Of a stretch of 64,000 nucleotides of DNA, positions 52,678-63,573 are shown piece after piece (position 1 is the first letter of the stretch; the number at the start of each line of letters is the position of its first letter). The notes beneath the pieces were generated by a model that saw only the letters and a program-made list of their open reading frames with translations, did not search any database and had not been told where the DNA came from. Made by a program: the position numbers and the translations under genes. Origin of the DNA: Agelaius tricolor (Eukaryota; Chordata; Aves; Passeriformes; Icteridae); assembly GCA_023055355.1 (NCBI GenBank), contig JALJCS010000056.1, positions 1,550,001-1,614,000 of the forward strand. The letters are read 5' to 3'.

Positions 52678-54119
52678 TGCCCTGGGTTGATAAGGAAGTG
52701 AGTTTTTTGGGAAGTTGTGGTCAAACCAATCAGTGCTCAGATTTGAATATTGGCACCTGGTGTGGCCACTGAAGACGTGGCTACGCCTCTCAGAACACAG
52801 GGGGTTAAAAAGCAGAGAACTTCCAGGGGAGCTCTCTCTTGGTTCCAGTTGGTGAAAGAGGTCAGACCTTCCCCTGCCCAGCTGCGGGCTGGGTGGGAGA
52901 GGGGAAGCCATGTGAAGCCATGTGGCCTGGGGTGAGGTAGGCCAGAGCCCCTGCAGGACAGAGGGGTGGAGGAACACTAAGAGGCATCGAGCAGCTCCAC
53001 CTTTTCCCCCCCCCCCCCCCCCCCCCGGGAGAGAGAGAGCCTGAGAGCCTGTGCCTGTGACTGTGCTACCTTGAAATCTGATAACATGTGCCGGCAGCAC
53101 TACCGAGAGGGAGAAGGGGGGGGGGGGGGGGGGGAGAAGGTGTCCGGCCTGTGGGAGTTCTGGGAGTTCTGGGCGGGCAGAGCCTGAGATTTTAACCCTT
53201 TTCTTGGACAATGAAAACTTTGCAGAACATTAACCTTCCTAGAAGAGGGACAGACATGAAATAGAAGGAAATAGGCAAGTGTGGTGAAGGTTTGAGCAAA
53301 TGAAAGATGTCAGAAGTTGAGAAGAATCCTAGGTGGGAGGAGATGATGGAGTGGCCTTTGGCTGGACTTTTCTTGTATAGCCATGGGTAGAACCATTTTT
53401 CCTGTAACACAGAGACTGCATTTAGGGGGAGGCAATGGCTTGGAGCCAAGAGAGTTCAGTGATGTTATGTGAAGGAGTGGCATGAACAGAGGCAGGTGAG
53501 GAGCGTGTGGTGGTGCCCTCTGTCTTCAGTGAAGATCTCTGTTCTCGAGACCCCTCATCCCCAGGGGGTGAATTTGGGGGGGGGCTGATGTCCTGAAAGT
53601 GAGAGATTGTTGCTTTTTTGGAACTGGGCAAAGCATCCTTAAAAGGGGAACCCTAGAAGCAGTTCTGGTCCACGCGCAATGGTGAGAGCACTGGACATGG
53701 AAGGAAGAGGTCACGAGGACAAATTTTCTCTGGATGGTGCCATGCGTGACGTGGAAACACAAGAGGTTTCAGCTGTGTTTCCTGGGGAAGCCTATGGTAC
53801 AAGAGAGACTGAGAGTTGATTATCTGAGGGGTGGTGATGAACTGAGAGTTGATTATCTGAGGGGTGATAACTGGATTGAGAATCTAAGATTTTATCTCGT
53901 GCTGTGGTGGAAATTGGGGAGAGGAGGAGGAATGTTTTGAAAGGTTTTCATTCTGAAAGCTGTGTGTGTTCCTTTTTACATATTGTAAGTTAATAAAGTT
54001 TTTTCCTTTATTCCTAAGCTGGAGCTTGCTTTGCTCTATTTCTGGTCACATCTCACAGCAGCCACTGGGGATAATATATTTTCATTGCACTGGCATTGCA
54101 CCAGCATCAAACCATGACA
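52678..54119 (+). mobile_element. long ERV-L-type solo LTR in L1 protease, TSD CAAGC
   Basis: 1442 bp, TGCCCTGGG...CATCAAACCATGACA, flanked by perfect CAAGC (52673-52677 and 54120-54124). Polyadenylation signal aataaag near 53992. It contains a C21 run and a G19 run about 90 bp apart, and a short direct repeat (GAGAGTTGATTATCTGAGGGGTG at about 53810-53835 and 53842-53866). Confidence 0.88.
53006..53134. repeat. C21...G19 inverted repeat
   Basis: A run of 21 C (53006-53026) and one of 19 G (53116-53134), with matching flanks (CACCTTTT before, GAGAAGGTG after), form an inverted repeat with an approximately 90-base loop. The G run could also form a quadruplex. Confidence 0.9.
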
Positions 54120-54124
54120 CAAGC

Positions 54125-54723
54125 TCATTTGAGCTTCCGGTAGTCAGGTGTTGTGCTCCCCCTGTCACCCAAGAAATTGAGGATTCTGCCCCTACATAGC
54201 TCAATGGCATCAGGGTACATTGTGCACCAGTGTCAACTAAAGCCTTATACTCTTGTGGGTCTGATGTGCCAGGCCATTGGAACCACACAGTCCAATAGAT
54301 CTGATTGTCCTTTTCCTCTACCTAGTCAGAGGCAGGGCTCCTCTAGCTCTGGTCATAGTACTCATTGCTCACTTCTTGTAAATATGACCTGGAGGTGCTT
54401 TCAAGAGGAACAGAAGTAACATCAGCCCTCCTATTCTGTCTGAGGACTTGCCTGCTGGAAACTGGAGCAGCCTTTATCCTTGAAGAATTTAATGCAGTGA
54501 TTGTTCTTCCTCTCAACTCATATACCTGTGCTGCCAGGGCAGAGGTGGGGTTTCCATCCCACTTCCTCATGTCCTCTCCATGACCATGCAGGTAAAACCA
54601 CAGGTTACCTCATGGTGTGTACCCTCTCTCTCAAGCAGGGAGCACTTGCTCCCAATAATGGGGACTCTGGTCCATGCTGGTGGGGTCATCCTGGGTTTTG
54701 TGCTGTTGAAATGGCTCCTGAGG
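54125..54723 (-). pseudogene. pro: L1 gag end and protease start
   Basis: Minus strand. 54343-54570 is the C-terminal part of ERV-L Gag (low similarity, charged). 54288-54125 is the protease: QWPGTSDPQEYKALVDTGAQCTLMPLSYVGAE, with the D-T-G active site kept. Continuity with gag at 55431 is broken by the LTR at 54724-55316. Confidence 0.75.
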
Positions 54724-55316
54724 TATTAAAGAGTCTTTTTTCCCAGCCCCGTGACCAAAGAAGAAGTTGAGATTCCTCGGCTCTGGTTTTCACGGTTGTT
54801 TATTTTTTCTTATTCTATAACATTCTTTCTCTGACCTGCTGAGGTCTGTCTGGCAGGTCGGTTTGTGACACACTGACCGCCCTTGGGGCAATGTTAGTTT
54901 TTTATACTAAGAACTACGTGTACTTTATTTACAATAATTTTCCTGTTGTATTGAATACCTATCACCTATGTTAGACAGTCTGTCTCTACTCTAAACCAAT
55001 CCAGAAGTGTCACCATCACAGCAGAAGATGGAGGACAAGAAGAAGAAGAAGGACAGGACATGCCCAGATTCCTCCATCTTGCCTCTTGAACTCCCATTCT
55101 AAAACCCCAAAATTCTACTTTTTCACCCTGTGACAAATTAACTATTATTCTACTCAAACTCTTGTGGCTTGTAAATCCTCACACAAAGTTGGTAATTTTT
55201 TCCATGGGCTAAAATCAAAGGCACAGGTGTTTTTGACTCTGTGCCAAGGTCTCTGAACCCCTTGCCAGCGTCTCGAGTCATCCAGGGCAGTCAGAGGAAT
55301 GTCCTGGGTTCCGACA
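54724..55316 (-). mobile_element. LTR in L1 gag (family of 20763-21382)
   Basis: About 593 bp. Minus-strand start TGTCGGAACCCAGGAC; it shares the block GCAGAAGATGGAG...TTCCTCCATCTTGCCTC with 62984-63573 and is related to 20763-21382. No TSD found, so the left edge is based on alignment with 62984. Confidence 0.7.
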
Positions 55317-55430
55317 GGGGCATGGGACATTTCCTCTCAAACTTGCTCAAATCTTTCGAGTCTGTCTGTAGTCTTGGATGGTCTTTCCACAGGCAAAGAA
55401 CAGGTCAGTAGGGAGGAAAAAGGATGATCT

Positions 55431-56815
55431 TCATATTGTCTGAGTTTGGGAGTCAGCTAAAGCACTGTTTTCCTTCCTTCCTTCATTGACATCAATGCCG
55501 CTGATTTGGTGTACGACAATGGCGCGCAATGGCTGCAGTCCTCTTGAAGTGGTAGATGTGATTCTGTCACACGGACTGTGTGTGCTAGACCTCATCTGGG
55601 TCTCGTTATTTGAATGCCTAGAGATTACCTCTAACACAGCAAATTCTTTCAGGTACTGGATACCTTTCTCCATAGCATTCCGTCTGCTTGGGCGTACTAC
55701 TAGAACATCCTTAAGAGAATACCTTTCCCTTTTGCTTGACAGGAGTCCCCTCCAGAGGCTGAGAGTTTCTGTCCTCTTCCTAATCCCCTTGTCAATGCCC
55801 ACATCCTGGGACAGGGATTCCGGTTGCTTGGCTTCACTACCATCTAGTTTCATATTGTCAGCTGTGATATCCCAGCATTGGAGCAGCTGGGTCACCAGGG
55901 GGTCACCCAACTGGCTGCTGAAATATTTTCGCATATCTCGCATCTCACCCAGGGATGGGGATTGGGTGAGTGTCCCTGCCTCTTCCTTCTGTTATGAGGG
56001 TCCTACTTCCTCTTCATCCCTCACTAAGTGAACTGATTTGGCCTTAGATTTCTTCTTCTGTATAGGGGAGACTGCTACCAACACAGGTTGCTCCTCTGGT
56101 TCAGCTGCAGTTTTGGTGGCCACAGTGCCTGTTGGTCATTTTTCCTCCTCGTCCCCATGAGGCTGCTGCCTAGTATACAGTAGTGCCCAATAAAGAGTAT
56201 CCAGGGCCCAGCAAGTTGCATAACTTTGCACCTCTATGGAGCTGCCACAGCATTTTTCCATCACATATTTTATTACTTTAACAGGGTCCTGTTCAAGGGG
56301 TGAACTTCCAAACCATTGAAGAAGTCCTCCAAATACTGTCCCACATCCTCCCATATTCCATGCCATTCACGTCCTCCAAGATGCAGGTGCAGTGCCCTGT
56401 CACTGCAGCCGAACCTTGGTCCACTCGTAGTGCTCTCACCACGGGATGCAGGAGCAGAGGTAGGGGTTCCACAACTCACTTGTGACTTTGATCCAGGGTT
56501 GCAGGATCAGGGGCTTTCCCTCAGGCGGGCAGCATTGGGTCCGGGAGGCCTCAGAGTGTCTCGCAGCAGGTGATGGTGGTGGTGGCGGGGGAAGGTCAGG
56601 GATTCTGCCCTTCGCTTTCCCTTCCACATTTTGCACCTGTAATCCCTTCCTTTTTATGGGCCTCAAGGCAGGCTACTCACAGTCCATACTGCACATAGTT
56701 TTCAGGTGTTCAAGAGTGATTATGATAAGCAGACATAATGACAAAGCCCTTTGTGAAGCCATTCTCTTATTATCAGGCTCTTACAGATGCTGAGGGAATA
56801 CACTTCCCCTATTAC
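55431..56815 (-). pseudogene. gag: L1 gag
   Basis: Minus-strand ERV-L Gag. 55943-55431 is the best conserved part (ELRDMRK-like start, QLLQCWDITADNMKLDG, DVGIDKGIRKR, LSLWRGLLS, EKGIQYLKEFAVLEVI). Upstream are VIKYVMEKCCGSSIEVQSYATCWALDTLYW (56290-56190), a proline-rich piece (about 56600-56560) and the N-terminal region (YSLSICKSLIIREWLHKGL, about 56800-56730). Several frameshifts. ERV-L elements have no env, and none is seen. Confidence 0.83.
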
Positions 56816-56827
56816 GTTTAAATGCCA

Positions 56828-57115
56828 TGTGTTCCATGGGGTTGGTGGTCGGAGACAGGGACAACACATACACCTCAAAGCTCCATGCGACAAACAGCCT
56901 GTTTTATTGTTCAAACCTAGTATATATAGGGAGTTTGAAAACCCTGGTCTCAACTGCTGATTCGTCTGATCCCCACACAGCCCAGCTCCTGACCAGTGAG
57001 ATGTCTGCAGCTTAGAATGGAACGTAATTGGTTGAGGTTCCTGTCTGTCAGCCCGGGGGCTGGTTTATGGAAATGAGCTGGGTTTCTTATTTATCAATAC
57101 AAACCAGCTTGTACA
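56828..57115 (-). mobile_element. K1-family solo LTR between L1 and L2
   Basis: About 288 bp, a reversed and diverged relative of the K1 LTR, sharing CCAGTGAGATGTCTGCAGCTTAGAA, TATATAGGGAGTTTGAAAACCC and GGTTTATGGAAATGAGCTGGGTTTCTTATTTAT. No clear TSD. L1 gag ends on its left and L2 gag starts on its right, in opposite orientation. Confidence 0.72.
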
Positions 57116-58360
57116 GTAATATTCCCCAGCTGATGGGAAACCCTGTCCCTGCCTCAAAGAGGGAGAGTCTGATGGTGCAGCAGTGGAACCCACAGATGTT
57201 ACAACTGTCCAGGTTCCAGCTGAACTGCAAGGGCAGTCACAGCCAGCAGCAGTTGCCCCTGTGCAGAGGAGGAAGTATAAGACCAAATCAGTGCACCCAG
57301 TTAATGATGATGGGGAATCAGGGCCCTCACAACCAGCGGGGGACCCAGAGCCTGAAATGATCACTGAGTCCCACAACAGTCTCTGTAATCTGTGGAAAGA
57401 CATTGTGCAACAGGGACATGAGGCTTAAGCAACCTGGTTACTTCGGATTTGGGACCTTATGGGTACAGGCATGTAACTAGATAGTGGCAAAGCAAGGAAT
57501 TTGGGATCCTAGACCCAGGACACAGATATTGATCAGGTGTTCTTGAGGGAGTCGGGGCCCCTTCCTCTCTGGAAGCAGCTTTTAATGAGTGTAAGAGAGA
57601 GGTTTGTTCAGAGACAGAATGCAGGATCACCATCATAGAATGCCTTGGAAGACCAATGAGAAAGGGATCTAATGCATGAGAGAAGTGGCAATACTGGAGA
57701 TACCTTTTTGGAAGGGACGGACAGCACAATAACGACCCTGACAAGGTCAGGTGCACAGGGCAAATGTTGTGGAGCTTTGCATATCTGGGGCCATCTGAAT
57801 ACTCCAACTTCATGGCAACAACACGTTTCAAGGACAACTAAGAGAGAGTGGGTTCCATAGCCAGCAAACTCAGGAATTATGAGAGCATGGTCCATGTCCT
57901 GATGCACTCACATCTCTGCTGTGGTTGAGAGTTTCAAAGGGGAGATGAGGGAGGAGATAAGGGACAACAGTTTCCATGCAGCACCAGTGCAAACCAGAGG
58001 CCCCGACATCAGAGCTCAACGTCCCCTAGCTAGGGAGAGGGGGATACACCCCACTAGCTGGCCTGTGGTTCTTCCTGTGTGGCCATAGGGAAGATATGAG
58101 AAGGTGGGATGGAAAACCCACTTCTCTCCTGGCAGCATGGGTGAGTCAACTCAAGAAGGAAAACATAACTGAGGAAGTTCCGCTAAAGTGAAGGTAGCCT
58201 CAGCCTCCCATGACTGAGCCTCTAGGTATAACAGAAGGGAGGATGATATGTCTGATCCCCTTGAAGGAACCTCTAGAACATATGCCCAGAGAGGGAATGA
58301 TAACCAGGGCTAGAGGGACCCTGCCTCTATCCAGGAAGAGGCACAGGAGAATCAGGTCTT
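57116..58360 (+). pseudogene. gag: L2 gag
   Basis: Plus-strand ERV-L Gag, starting in mid protein: RRKYKTKSVHPVNDDGESGPSQ (57270-57335), then WLLRIWDLMGTGM and LPLWKQLLMSVRERF (about 57430-57605), then a decayed C-terminal part. At least six stops. Homologous to L1 gag but on the other strand. The N-terminal third is absent. Confidence 0.75.
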
Positions 58361-58680
58361 TTGGACAGTGTGGATCCGATGGCCTGGCACATCAGAGTCA
58401 CAAAAATACGAAGTGTTGGGACATGTGGAGGCAGAACCTGTTTCTATTGCTGGGGTGACAGTGGAATCGCAGCAGTTGGAAACCACTGGGAAGGAGTGGT
58501 AGAAACATCCTATTGTGACTGGCCCAGAGACCCTGTGTATTCTGGGCATAGACTTCCTCCGGAATGGCTATTAAAAAGACCCAAAAGGACTCGTGGGCTT
58601 TTGGGATAGCTGCTGTGGAGGCTGAGGGCATTAGGCAATTTAATATGTTGCCTGGACTGTCAGAAAATCCTTCTTCCATC
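58361..58680 (+). pseudogene. pro: L2 protease
   Basis: WPGTSESQKYEVLGHVEAEPVS occurs where L1 has WPGTSDPQEYKALVDTGAQ, so the active site segment is deleted or destroyed. Then KHPIVTGPETLCILGIDFL and YFKRPKRTRGLLG, followed by the linker to RT. Confidence 0.72.
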
Positions 58681-60068
58681 GGACTCCCGAAGGTGGACCA
58701 ATTGCCACCTTGGCAGTGCACTGCCAGCAGTATCTGATGAATCCAGATGCTGTGATCTCCATCCACAATGTGATCCGTGAGCTGGAGAGCCAAGGGGTGG
58801 TCAACAAAACCCACTCACCCTTCAACAGCCCCATGTGGCCTATGAACAAGTTTGACAGGGAATGGAGATTGACTGTGGACTATCGCAGCTTGAATGAAGT
58901 GACTCCACTGCTGAGTGGTGCTGTGCCAGATATGCTGGAACTCCAGTATGAGCTGGAGTCCAAAGCAGCAAAGTGGTATGACACTATAGACATTGCTAAT
59001 GCATTTTTATCCATTCCTCTGGCAGCAGAATGCAGGCCTCAGTTTGCTTTCACCTGGACGAGCGTGCAGTACACCTGGAACCGACTGCCCCAGGGGTGGA
59101 AACACAGCTCCACCATCTGCCATGGGCTGATCCAGGCTGCACTGGAGAAGGGTGAGGCTCTGGAACATCTGCAATACATTGACGACATCATTGTGTGGGG
59201 GAACACGGCAAAGCAAGTATTTGAGAAAGATCACCTAGATTCTCCTGGAAGCTGGCTTCGCGATGAAAGAGTACAGTCAAGGGACCTGCCTTAGAAATCC
59301 AGTTCCTGGGAGTGAAGTGGCAAGACAGACAGAGTCAGAGTCCTACTAGGTCGTCAATAAGATCACAGCAATGTCTCCACCGACCAGCAAGAAGGAAACA
59401 CAATCTTTCCTAGGCACCATAGGTTTCTGGAGGATGCACATCCCTGAGTACAGCCAGAGTATGAGCCATCTCTACCTGGTTACCTGCAAAAAGAACCATT
59501 TCCACTGGGGGCCTGAACAGCAACAAGCCTTTGCCCCGCTCAAGCAGGAGATCGCTCATGCGGTAGCCCTTGACTGAGTCAGGACAGGACCAGAGGTAAA
59601 GAATGAGCTTTACTCTGCAGCCGGGAACCATGGTTTGTCCTGGAGCCTTTGGCAGAAGGTGCCTGGGGAGACTCGAGGCCGACCAGTGGGATTCTGGAGC
59701 CAAATTTACAGAGGGTCTGAAGTTAACTACACCCCAACAGAGAAGGAAATCTTGGCCTCTTATGAAGGAATCCAAGCTGCCTCAGAAGTTATCAGCACAG
59801 AAGCATAAGTCCACCTGGTACCCTGACTACTAGTACTGGGGTGGATGTTTAAAGGAAAGGTTCCCTCTACCCACCATGCTACCAATGCCACATGGAGCAA
59901 ATGGACTACCCTCATCACACAGCACGCCCCTATTGGAAACCCGAATCACCCTGGGATTTTGGAAATAATAATGAATTAGCCTGAATGTGAGAGCTTTGGT
60001 CTGATGGATGAGGAGGAGCAGGAACAGGTGACACATGCAGAGGAAGCTTCACTGTACAACTGCCAGCA
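58681..60068 (+). pseudogene. pol: L2 RT and connection, YIDD
   Basis: 58710-59294 is one of the longest open frames in L2: IRELESQGVVNKTHSPFNSPM, EWRLTVDYRSLNEVTPLL, WYDTIDIANAFLSIPL (first Asp), YTWNRLPQGWKHSSTICHGLIQ and YIDDIIVWG (59176-59202). 59371-59577 is the thumb (SPPTSKKETQSFLGTIGFWRMHIPEYSQ). About 59580-60060 is connection in broken frames. It is cut by a solo LTR at 60069. Confidence 0.87.
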
Positions 60069-60994
60069 TGTCTTAGGTTACAATGTAAGATGTAACCAAA
60101 AGTATGTATTCTATTACCACCTATGTAAATCGTTAAGATAAGTGAGGCAGTGCGGATGTGGTGGTTTAGTCAGAAAGCGAAACAGATAACTTTCCCAGGC
60201 ATCGTCCTGGGGAAAGTTGTGAGAATGCTCAGAGAAAGAATTAAAACAATTCTTATCTTAATCTCTGCATCTGGTGTTTGTGAACATGTGGAATGTTTGT
60301 ACGTGATGTTTATGGAAAGATATTTTACCAGAAGGTGTTGTTCCTAATTAACCAAAGGTGTGAAGGGTGTTGTTAAGAACCAATCAGGTTCTGGGTGAAT
60401 GATCCTGCCTATAAAATATGTGAAGTTCCTAAAAAATCTCACTTTATGCCTTCTGATCATTGGAGTCAATGTCACTTTCCTTCAGCGATTCCTAACTCAA
60501 CGGCAACAAGGCAGTGTTCTTTATCTTCTCTTAGACTCATCCCTGATAACTCCCTCCAGGGGCTATCTCTGCTAATGGGCAATCAAGGTCTCCCAGCATG
60601 ACTCATACAATTACATCATCCCATTGTGAGATGCTCTGCCCAGGGGGAGGAACCAAGCATTCCTACCTGGATATAATCTGAGGCTTGGAACACCATGGGC
60701 AGCCTTACCTACTGGATTCTGAGAGGACAAGAACTACATAACCACCACTGGACCTTCAGAGGAAGACCCGACCCTTCGACAGGATCACTACTTCAACAGA
60801 ACCACATCTATCACTTCAACAGGAATGCAGCCACCATTTAATCGGAGTGCAACCACCACCCTGACCAACAGGGTGTCAGGTAGTATCCTGACTTTGTCAG
60901 TTTAAGCCAGTGTTTTCTGTCTTTATTTAAATTTCCCTGTTAAATTGTAGTTTTGACTTGGAATCTCTTACTGGTTTGTTTTCAAACTAGTACA
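60069..60994 (+). mobile_element. ERV-L-type solo LTR in L2 pol, TSD CAGCA
   Basis: 926 bp including a nested LTR (60151-60508); TGTCTTAGGTTACAATG...TTTTCAAACTAGTACA, flanked by perfect CAGCA (60064-60068 and 60995-60999). Same family as 27806-28393 and 45219-45905. Its removal restores the L2 frame LPAEETCYALLTDD. Confidence 0.9.
60151..60508 (+). mobile_element. ERV-K-type solo LTR nested in an ERV-L LTR, TSD AGGCAG
   Basis: 358 bp, TGCGGATGTGG...CAACGGCAACA, flanked by perfect AGGCAG (60145-60150 and 60509-60514). TATA-like tataaaata near 60411; related in part to 51690-52107 (AAAACAATTCTTATC block). Confidence 0.85.
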
Positions 60995-61450
60995 CAGCAG
61001 AAGAAACATGTTACGCTCTTTTGACTGATGATTGTTGTCGCATTGTAGGGACAAATCAAAAATGGAAAGCAGCTGTATGGAGTCCCATGCGACAGGTGGC
61101 AGAAGCTACTGAAGGAGGTGGATCGAGCCAATTTGCTGAACTCAAAGCCATCCAATTGGCCCTGGACATTGCTGAAAGAGAGAAATGGCCCGAACTCTAC
61201 CTTTACACTGATTCGTGGGTGGTAACCAATGCTTTGTGGGGTTGACTAGAAAGGTGGAAAAAGTCCAACTGGCAGCATAGGAAAAAACCAATCTGGGCTG
61301 CTGACAAATGTCAAGACATTGCCACTCGGGTAGAGAAGCTGACTGTGGAAGTCCATCATGTGGATGCCCATGTCCCCAAGAGTCAGGCTAAGAGAAGCAC
61401 TGAAACAATGAACAGGTAGATCAGGCAGCAAAAATAGAGGTGTCAAAGAT
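60995..61450 (+). pseudogene. pol: L2 RNase H
   Basis: YALLTDDCCRIVGTNQKWKAAVW starts RNase H: the usual TDGS is TDDC, so the residue after the catalytic Asp has changed. Then SQFAELKAIQLALDIAEREKWP, LYLYTDSWVVTNALWG and HHVDAHVPKS. One stop at 61243-61245 and a frameshift near 61400. Confidence 0.83.
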
Positions 61451-61783
61451 AGACTTGGATTGGCAACACAAGGGAGAGTTGTTCCTAGCTTGATGGGCCC
61501 ATGATGCCTCAGGCCATAAGGGCAGAGATGCCACCTATAAGTGGGCATGAGACCGAGGGGTGGATTTAACCATGGACAGTATCTCCCAGGTTATCCATGA
61601 TTGTGAGATGTGCACTGAAATCAAGAAGGCCAAGCAGGTGAAGCCCCTGTGGTATGGGGGGCAGTGGTCCAAGTGCAAGTATGGGGAGGCCTGGCAGATT
61701 GACTCCATCACGCTGCCTCAAACCTGACAAGGCAAGCTCTACCTGCTCACAATGGTAGAAGCCACCACAGGATGGTTGGAGAC
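61451..61783 (+). pseudogene. pol: L2 integrase, N-terminal part
   Basis: Zinc-binding motif HDASGHKGRDATYKW (about 61500-61545) with CEMC (about 61605), then WYGGQWSKCKYGEAWQIDSITLPQT with the first catalytic Asp (about 61697), and LTMVEATTGWLET up to the LTR insertion. A few stops. Confidence 0.83.
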
Positions 61784-62448
61784 TGTCCTGGTTCAGGGCA
61801 AATTTGGGAGAGAACCCCCAAAGGGGTTCCTCTCGAAAAGCAGATTCAATTGGCCCCTCCCCCAACCGGTCCGGGAGAAAATACCTCCTTGGAGAAAAGT
61901 GGAAAAAACTGTTTTTTAAACAATAAAACCTAAGCAATATTAAACAATAAAAGCTCTTGCTGCTCCAAAAGAGATGACAAACTCAGAAAAGTCCCCTCCC
62001 CAGGTTTCAGCTTGGCTCACTCAGTCTCTTATCAGTCCCTCCAGTGCTGGAAATGTCATGGCCCAGGCCCGGCCCAGTGAGCCACAGGTCCGAGCTGCCG
62101 GTGCTCTTCTGGGTGGTCAGTCCAGAGCAGATTTAAACAGGTCCAAAGAAAAGGGGAAAAAAAACCCCAAAACAAAACCCCACAGTCCAGGGAACTTCTT
62201 TGCCTCAGCTAGCTAAAACTAACTACAACAAAGGAGAGCTCTGTCCCGCTGTCTGTCCATCTGCAGACAACAACAGTCCAAGATGAGGAATGTGGAGGAG
62301 TGAATGCAGTGTCTGAAAACAAACTGTGCACTTCTTCTCTCCCCCCTTCACGCTCTGGAACAAGTCTTAAAGGTGCAAAACTTATTATTCAGCATAAACA
62401 GAACAAGATGATTGGAGATTAAAAGCATCATATAGTCAACCCAGGACA
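61784..62448. mobile_element. solo LTR in L2 integrase, TSD GAGAC/GTGAC
   Basis: 665 bp, TGTCCTGGTTCAGGGC...GTCAACCCAGGACA, flanked by GAGAC (61779-61783) and GTGAC (62449-62453). Removing it rejoins the integrase frame (WLET|YPVPHAT). Orientation is uncertain: both ends have TGTCCTGG-type termini, and polyadenylation signals (aataaaa, 61922 and 61944) read on the plus strand. Confidence 0.78.
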
Positions 62449-62600
62449 GTGACCTACCCTGTGCCTCATGCTACTGCCCATAACATCCTGGGCCTTGAAA
62501 AGCAGGTCCTTTGCAGGCATGGTACCCTCAAGAGAATTTCATCCAATAACCAGACTCATTTCAAGAACTGTAGCAATGAGACATGGACCTCCTTCTTGCT
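62449..62600 (+). pseudogene. pol: L2 integrase, middle part
   Basis: TYPVPHATAHNILGLEKQVLCRHGTLKRISSNNQTHFKN: in the second catalytic motif the usual D-N-G is N-N-Q, so the catalytic Asp is lost. The frame is cut near 62600. Confidence 0.8.
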
Positions 62601-62983
62601 TGTTCCGAAGAAAATAATTTGTTGCAAAAAAACAGGCCTTTTTATGCTCTAAACTTAGGTAAAACAAGCACACATTGGCTGTCTGCCACTGCGGTGTCAC
62701 TGTTCATGCGTCCTTTTACCCAACCACCTTTTTGATCATGCAGTGTCCATGCATCTCCCCAACCAATCACTGCCCCACTCCAGTTATGCAATTTGTTCTT
62801 TGGTTGTATAACCTGCTTTTTGCCTCGCTGTTAGCTGAACCTTTCCCAGAGTGCTTTCTGGTGAGTAAGAGTGAACAGAAGTGAACAGGATTTAACAAAG
62901 GTGAAAAAGGCCCTTATTCTTGAAGGCTTTTCTTATCTTCCATGACCTCGGGGTCTCTAGCTGGTCAGACTGACCTCAAGATA
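62601..62983 (-). mobile_element. LTR-like fragment in L2 integrase
   Basis: Begins TGTTCCGAAG and has a 3' block (GGCCCTTATTCTTGAAGGCTTTTCTTATCTT) similar to the solo LTR at 52130-52442. Edges and TSD not resolved; the last approximately 40 bp (62942-62983) are unassigned. Confidence 0.5.
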
Positions 62984-63573
62984 TGTTAGAAAGTTCTTTT
63001 CCCAGCCGGGCGGTTGAAGAAGGAGTCAGAACTCTTCATTTCTTGGTCTCAAGGTTGTTTATTGTATCTTATGTATAAAATTCTTTCTCCTGTCCTGCTG
63101 AGGTCTGCTCAGCAAGACAGTCCAGGCACTCTGCCTATCCCTGGGGCGGTGTTATCTTTTTACACTAAAAACTATGTGTACAATATTTACAATTACTTTC
63201 CAATACCTATCATCTATGTTAGACAGTGAGCTTCTATTCTAAACCAATCTAAAAGTGCCAACATCACAGCAGAAGATGGAGGCCAAGAAGAAGAAGGAGA
63301 AAGGCTGGACACGCTCAGATTCCTCCATCTTGCCTCCTGAACCCCCATTCAAAAAACCTCAAAAATCTATTTTTCACCCCATGATAAATTCACTATCATT
63401 ATACCTAAACTTTTGTGGCTAGTTATTCTTCATATAAAGGTTGGTAATTGTTTTTTTCCAAGGGCTAAATCAAAGGCACAGGGGTCTTGGGCTCTGTGCC
63501 AAGGTCTCTGAGCCCCCTGGGCAGGGGCTCAAGTCCTCCAGGGCAGCCAGAGGAATTTCCTGGGTTCCGACAC
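62984..63573 (-). mobile_element. LTR in L2 integrase (family of 54724-55316)
   Basis: 590 bp, plus-strand TGTTAGAAAG...GGGTTCCGACA, clearly homologous to 54724-55316. No TSD seen. Confidence 0.75.

Larger units (their letters stand above)
44110..56815 (-). mobile_element. L1: fragmented ERV-L provirus
   Basis: One minus-strand ERV-L coding region can be followed across six insertions: gag (55431-56815), gag-protease (54125-54723), protease tail (52449-52672), a link at 52114-52123 and 51676-51689, RT (45911-46513), thumb to RNase H (44110-45218). At the insertions with TSDs the reading resumes across the site, which shows they are insertions rather than separate copies. No L1 LTR of its own is identified. 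Confidence 0.8.

Noticed and set aside
54724..63573. Similar LTRs at 54724-55316 and 62984-63573 as the two ends of one provirus
   Set aside because: Flanking bases do not match, there is no primer site next to 62984, and the DNA between them is L1 and L2 in opposite orientations.
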